This document shows positions 58,531 through 64,000 of a stretch of 64,000 nt of DNA, one piece after another (position 1 is the first letter of the stretch; each line of letters starts with the position of its first letter). The notes below the pieces were generated by a model that was given only the letters and a program-made list of their open reading frames with translations, was not told where the DNA came from and did not search any database. A program made the position numbers and the translations under genes. Source of the stretch: Cenococcum geophilum 1.58 (Eukaryota; Ascomycota; Dothideomycetes; Gloniales; Gloniaceae); the NCBI GenBank assembly GCA_001692895.1, contig KV748215.1:1223720-1287719 (forward strand), written 5' to 3'.

Positions 58531-58998
58531 TAGCAAGCTTATCTAAGGTTGAATTAAGTTAGTTTTATAGAGTTATTATAATCATTAGCTTTACCTCTGC
58601 AAGGGCTATAATAAGCTCCTCGTCCGTCTATTTATAAAACTCTTCTTTATAGGCAATATCCGTTAGCACCTTACTAAGGGTGTGCCTCTTATCTTACTTA
58701 ATAACGTATACTCCTCTCTTAACTAGGTAGTTACGGATTCCTACTTTAGTTTTAGATCGTATTTATTTAAAGAGCTCTAGCGTAAAGTCTTTAAAGTCTT
58801 CCTAATACACTATCTATAGTAAAAAGTTTATAAGGTTATGCCGTATATATAGGTGCATCTTAGTCTTTATATACTCCACTAGATCGTCATCTATAGCCGT
58901 CTCTAAGTTAATTCCATAGCTATATTTAGCAATTCTTTCCTTTTAATTAATTTCTATATTATCGTGTCTTTATATATAAGGGTAGTCGTCATTTAGAA

Positions 58999-59072
58999 GT
59001 TAAGGTTAAGGTTAAGGTTAAGGTTAAGGTTAAGGTTAAGGTTAAGGTTAAGGTTAAGGTTAAGGTTAAGGT
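58999..59072. repeat. Perfect hexamer array (GTTAAG), about 12 copies
   Basis: Twelve consecutive GTTAAG units lie in the leader side of copy A, between the Gag remnants and the 5' LTR. The unit resembles the fungal telomere repeat TTAGGG with one base different, but it lies inside the element. Confidence 0.9.
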
Positions 59073-59450
59073 CGGGGGTATAAAGGTAAGGGTGTAAGGG
59101 TATATACGTGTCCCCTTAACAAATCTATAGTTTTTAAAGACTAAAGACTAAAGATAATTCTTAGCAAAGATACGGTCCTCTAGGCGATCTTACGCGTCAG
59201 TAGTTAAGTTAATACGTGGTCTTAAGCTTTAAGGGGTAATATAGCTCTCTCTAAGTAAAGATACGATTCTCTAGGCGATTTTACGCGTTAGTAAGCTAAT
59301 ACGTGGTCTTAAGCTTTAAGGGTAATGTAGCTTTCTCCTTTAACTAAAATAGGGCGATAGCTCTGTAATCTAACGCGTTAGTAGTTAAGCTAATGCGTGG
59401 TTTTAAGCTTTGCTATTATGTATTTCCTAATCTATATGTCTACTAATTAG

Positions 59451-59624
59451 TATTAGTATAACTTACTTTATTAACGTATACGAATATCACTTATAGTGGT
59501 ACGTATGCGGTGTTAAAGTTAGTAGTTAATTGTTTTTACTAGAAGTAAGGGGTTGCTCTAAGGTTAGGTTAGCTAACCTTACTATGTAGTCCCGTAACTA
59601 CGTTATATAATTAACGTTCTAATA
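59451..59624 (-). repeat. 5' LTR of copy A
   Basis: A 174 bp LTR, same length as its partner at 53,339, with transition differences only. Its right edge is followed by the AGTAC target duplication. Confidence 0.9.
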
Positions 59625-60050
59625 AGTACCTTTACTAAAATAAATTATATACTAGCCTACCGTTAAATAGTTAATTTAAATAGAGCTATTAAGCTACTAA
59701 AGGGCTTAAACTTAAGGTTCTCCTACTATAGATACTCTTACGGCTCTAATATCCGGTATAATACTATAGAAGACGTTTGCTAAGTATTTATTATTAAAGG
59801 AAAACGTAAAGCTCTCCTTTAGCTTATTAAAGATATTTAACTTTATAATAAAATGGAGCGTAGATTAGTTATTAAGGACAGCAACAGTTTATATGCTATT
59901 TACCTTACTATACTTAGTAAAGTATTAGTTAGGTAAGTAGTCCTTAATTTCTATATCTATAAGGAGCTGTTTAGTCTTATTAACCTTACCCTTAAGGTCT
60001 TTTACGCCTTTATATTAAACTAAAAAGCTTTAAAAGTAGGCTATAGTAAC
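59625..60050 (-). mobile_element. Older copia-like element, right fragment
   Basis: Minus-strand remnants here resemble the protease/Gag-side part of a copia element and would lie directly upstream of the pre-integrase zone left of copy A, so both are parts of one element split by copy A. The fragment is broken, and is cut again on the right by copy B. Its first five bases are the AGTAC duplication. Confidence 0.7.
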
Positions 60051-60224
60051 TGTCGGTATAACTCGCTTTATTAACGTGTATAAATATTACTTATAGTGGT
60101 ACGTATGCGGTATTAAAGTTAGTAGTTAATTGTTTTTACTAGAAGTAAGGGGTTGCTCCAAGGTTAAGTTAGCTAACCTCACTATATAGTCCCGTAACTA
60201 CGTTATATAATTAACGTTTTAATA
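60051..60224 (-). repeat. 3' LTR of copy B
   Basis: A 174 bp LTR starting TGTCGG, collinear with the LTRs of copy A. Confidence 0.9.
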
Positions 60225-60313
60225 CTAGAGCAACTTTAAAAAGAAGACTAATCTATACTTTAAAGTTAAGTCTACTTCTAGGCTATTTGTAGTATATACG
60301 CAATAGCGACTTT

Positions 60314-60440
60314 CTGCTAAATTCTGCCATATTACTAAATTCTGCCAAATTCTAACATGTTACCAAATTCTGCTGAATTCTGCCATAATACTAAATTCTA
60401 TTAAATTTTACTAAATTCTGCCGAACCTAACTTCTGCTAA
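60314..60440. repeat. AAATTCTGCC tandem array in copy B
   Basis: Counterpart of the 53,602-53,728 array at the same distance from the LTR. Confidence 0.75.
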
Positions 60441-63400
60441 CTAATTAGGATTTTCTATCCCTAGGATGGAAAATTGCTATTAGCTCGCTTAGTATTAGCG
60501 CTAACACTAAACTAAAGTTGAATCCGTTCGCTCAACCCACCCTATAGCCTGTAATTTAACTTAATTTATATTAATAAGCTGTGATAGTGCTGTATAGGGC
60601 TTACCCTTTGTTATAGCGTCCGCAGGGTTAGTATCTCTATTAATTTACTTAACTTTAGTAATCTATCTTCGTTTATAAGCTTAGCGAAGGCATATTATAT
60701 TAATTATTAAGCGTTTCTCTTATGTAGTTTTTAGTCGGATAAGACAGTTATATAAAGACTTTAAATTAGTATAGAGAATAAGTAGTAAGTTAACCTGTAA
60801 GACCTTATCTAGCGTGGATTTAATTATAGCGCCTATATTAAAACTATGCGCTATACCGTATAACTCTAAGGCTAATACACTCCTAGTAACTCTTTTATAC
60901 TTAATTAAGGACTAGTGGATAATATTTGCCTTATTTAAGGCGTCTGCTAGTATAAGTACGTAGCTAATTTGCGAAGATAAGTCCTTATTATTGGCGAAGG
61001 AAGCGTCTATAAATACTAAAAGTTATAAGGTGTTAACGTCTAGCTTAATAAACTTTAGGCCTCTATTTACGTTCTCAATCTACTAGCTTAATTGCTTATT
61101 AAGACTCTTTATATTGTCTTTAACTGGGTTAATTACCTAGGTAGTAAAGGATAGGTTAAATAAGGCCTCTGGCTGACAGACTAAGGCGATATAAGCTCTT
61201 CTAGCGCGTTAAGTAATATACTAGTCCTTTAGCGTAAACAGGCCACGCGTAACTCCTCTGGAGCTAGTGCTATTTACTAGTATAGTATTAACCACACTAA
61301 GGTTCTTATACTGGCGCTTTTGCGTTAGCGTAATACTCCTATCTTATGTTAATTAAATAAGTCCTCCGTTAAACTTAATTGGTATATTAGCGGTTAATTA
61401 CTCTCGCTCCTTAGCTATAAATTTGGCCTTATATAGTTCGCTTTATTTAGCCTCTATAAAGGTATTATCTATAAGGAATAGTATATTGTTAATCTATAGG
61501 CCGATAATTCTAAAAGGCTTATTGCTGTAGAGTAAGCAAGGGTCGTATATGGACTGGTCTATTTATAGCTAATTAACGTAGTATAAATAGTAGGTCTTAA
61601 ACCAGTGGTTTCTAGCTTTAGGTACTCTGTAAAGTAGCTTTATAACCTTTAGAACGGAGTCCATATTAATTCCCAATTATTTATTTAGCTTGTGTGGTAG
61701 TCATATATAGAACTCGCGGTTTAGGTTTGTAGTGGACTAGATATAGGCTTATAAGATGTCTTGGAGGTAAAGTCGTGTCTATGGTAGCATAGTAGCGATA
61801 TAGAGAATTAGCCGCTGGCTAACCTATTAAATTATTGGTGACTAAATAAGGACTAGCTCTTTCTTTAAATTATTATAGGCCTGTATAATAAGTCGTGATT
61901 TCTTAAAGGCTCTATCGGTTCCCTTATTCTTAATCTTATTGATAAACCGTAAGTTAAAGAGTTTGACCCCCTTTGGTATATCGTATAGCTTAATGATCTT
62001 AAAGACGCCTTTCTTGAGTAGGCCTATAACCTCCTTTTATTATAAAGCGCTGAATTAGGTATTATTATCGTTCTATAAATAGATAGCGATATTAGCGATA
62101 TCTGTAATATTACCCGTAAAAGCACCTATATCTATTATAGCGTCTATAGTAGTTATGTCTGCGATGGCCGTAAGTAATAGGTATTTACGGGGGCGACCTC
62201 TACCTTACTTTGGCGGTAGCTATAGTTCGGCTTTAGGTAACGATTGAGGTTCAGCTAGTAAAGGTACTGGTTTAGCTGATTTAATAGGCTCTTATAGTTT
62301 AACTGGGTCTTATAGGTCTAGTAGGTAAGGTTTTACAACCGTAGAGCGGAAGGTCGTAGGCCTATTCGGTAGCTTTATAGTGTAGGTCTTACTATTAACG
62401 GCAAGTAGCGTATATAGCTTATCCCAATAACCACTCTGGCTAGTATTGCCTTCTTTCTAGACTAAGATAGGCGAACTAGGTGGGAGGCTATAAATGGCGT
62501 TAGTTTGTGGTCCGTTTTGTATATTAAGAGCGTTAGCGATCTGTTATTTAGCTTATAGCTTCTAGATTTCCACTATTGCTTTCTTAATGGCCGTAGCTCG
62601 CTGTATAACTAAAGGTAATAGTATATCCAATTTAACCATTTGGGGGTAGGCTCTGAAGACTAGGAGTATAGGGACTAGGCCTTCTAGGCTAGCTATGTTA
62701 TTAATAGCTTTAAAGGCCATTTATAGGGCTATCTCCTTGCTAATTTTAGGGATTTTAGTTATAATGATTTGGTAGGCTCGTCGTAGCGGACCGTAGTAGC
62801 GCTCTACTATTCTAATGGAATTATATGATTCGACTAAAACTAACTTTATAGTTACTCCTATAGTAGCAGCGTAGTGCTTAAACTTCTTACTAATAAAGTT
62901 CTTCCCGGCGTCTATGGTAATTAGGTTTAGTAGTCCTAAGTAGCTATTAATCTAGCATATCTGTAGAATATTCTAAGTATGCTTGGCGCTAATATCTTAT
63001 AGCTATCTACTAGCTTAAAATCGAGTTGCTTTATTAACTATGTATAATAGGGGGGAGCCGCTAATATATATAATGTTAACAATAATATTGTAATTAAAAT
63101 TAACGTTATCTTATAGGGTAAAGCGAAATCTACTTAGAGATCTACTATACTTCTAGTAATAGTGGCAGAGTCTAGTTAGCTCTTTAATAGCGGATCTATT
63201 AGTGTTATAGCCGTAGCCAGCCTTATTAAGAAGCTTTTATAGTTTATTAACTAATGGGTAACCAAATCGATGGTATAAACGTCGTAGTTCTATGTTAGTT
63301 AAGTAGCAAGGGTTTATATTAAAAGACTTGACTAAATAAGACTATAAGGAGAAGCTCTATAAGAGAAATGGGTAGCCAAATTATCTAATTACTGGCACCC

Positions 63401-64000
63401 TTTTAGTGCGAGTGATAATAACGTCCTTTAGGTTATCGTATTTAATATAGAGTTTATCTATATTTGCTAAGCAAAGTAAGAAGGGAGTATCTGCTTTAAT
63501 GATATGGAATTATACCTTACCTATAGGGCTATTGACGTCTATAGTTCCGATAGATATGGAGGCTCTAATCCTAAATTAGATAGTTACTTAGCCCTTAGTT
63601 AACGTATTAAGACTTATGGACTTATCTATAGCCTATAGAGCTTAAAATTGACCGTAGCCAGCTATAGACTTGCGCGAAGCACCTATATTAATTATAATTC
63701 CCATAAAGACCGTTAAGGTGTATTGTGACGCTATAGCTATAGCCGTACTGTAGGCAAATAGGTCAGTCTCTGTGTAAGGTTCCGTAGTAGACTCCGTAGT
63801 AAGTTTTAAAGCCGTAAGTAGGTATGTATAAGCCTTATTAGCTAGTTCTATACTTATAAAGGTTGCTTCCTCTATAGTAAGTGTTCTAAAGGTAGTAATA
63901 TAGGTAGAACTATTGTTAGGTTCTCTGGCATCGCTTTTAGAGTCGTTAGCGTTGTGTATATAGGCTTTAAAGTCTAAGTTATTCTCTTTATCTCTTTCGC

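Larger units (their letters stand above)
53339..59624 (-). mobile_element. Complete-length, broken Ty1/copia-like LTR retrotransposon (copy A)
   Basis: Seen: 174 bp LTRs at both ends (53,339-53,512 and 59,451-59,624), starting TGTCGG and ending CCGACA in the better-preserved one, and a 5 bp target-site duplication AGTAC at 53,334-53,338 and 59,625-59,629. Element length is 6286 bp. On the minus strand, the internal part has a Gag zinc-knuckle zone near 57,400, then protease, integrase, reverse transcriptase (about 54,700-54,900) and RNase H (about 54,050-54,250) zones in the copia order. It is broken throughout by many stops consistent with RIP. The two LTRs differ at about twenty positions, all transitions by eye, so a clock-based age is unreliable. 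It sits inside the older copia element. Confidence 0.9.
60051..64000 (-). mobile_element. Second copia-like element of the same family (copy B), cut by window end
   Basis: It starts with a 174 bp LTR (60,051-60,224) preceded by GTAAC, a possible target duplication whose partner lies outside. Internal sequence matches copy A at a constant offset of 6712 bases up to the window end, with no length change noticed; differences are transitions. Both copies have the same orientation. It is broken by many stops like copy A. The Gag and 5' LTR parts are beyond the window. Confidence 0.9.

Noticed and set aside
58999-59072. Chromosome end or interstitial telomere
   Set aside because: The unit is GTTAAG, not TTAGGG, and it sits inside a retroelement between Gag remnants and LTR.
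1-64000. tRNA, rRNA or CRISPR features
   Set aside because: No box A/box B pair, rRNA core or spaced direct-repeat array was recognised by eye.

Overview
The window is nuclear DNA of a filamentous ascomycete (Pezizomycotina). Genes are compact, with 46-165 bp GT-AG introns that often carry a CTAAC-like branch motif, and they encode typical fungal proteins. The last 14.5 kb are AT-rich DNA full of C:G to T:A transitions, as left by repeat-induced point mutation (RIP). Protein texture suggests a leotiomycete, but this is an inference. The sequence is draft quality, with a few N runs and one long C tract.

Positions 1-48.8 kb are gene-rich. In order they hold: the start of an unrecognised gene (-), a short inverted-repeat element, SNARE bet1 (+), the mitochondrial inner-membrane protein yme2 (-), a 1053-residue orphan (+), an F-box/2EXR-like gene with a frame break (-), replication factor ctf4/mcl1/sepB (+), alpha-tubulin (-), GPI-anchor factor pga1 (+), a mini F-box-like protein (+), a WW-domain protein (-), an F-box/LRR protein (-), Polycomb subunit suz12 with a C-terminal PHD finger (+), a decayed-looking secreted protein (+), a TDA3-like FAD oxidoreductase (-), wwm1 (-), endocytic scaffold ede1 (-), a conserved mitochondrial protein of unknown function (-), a frameshifted epimerase pseudogene (+), GTP/GDP carrier ggc1 (+), Rab GTPase ypt1 (+) and arsenite methyltransferase arsM (-). 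Exon structures were built by hand; in each spliced model the exon lengths keep frame.

These are mostly unlinked housekeeping genes: secretion and endocytosis (bet1, ypt1, ede1), mitochondria (yme2, ggc1 and the unknown protein), chromosomes and chromatin (ctf4, suz12), and the cytoskeleton. Divergent pairs sharing a promoter are yme2/orphan, tubulin/pga1 and F-box-LRR/suz12. The dispensable genes (epimerase pseudogene, arsM) lie towards the repeat block.

From about 49 kb the sequence becomes repeat DNA. An AT-rich inverted-repeat element with ends related to the one near 1 kb marks the border 250 bp from arsM. Beyond it lies a nest of Ty1/copia-like LTR retrotransposon fossils, all on the minus strand. 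An older element (from about 50.3 kb) is split by a complete 6.3 kb element (174 bp LTRs, 5 bp target duplication). It is interrupted again at 60,051 by a second copy of that family, which runs off the window. All are inactive by appearance. No tRNA, rRNA or CRISPR array was recognised.
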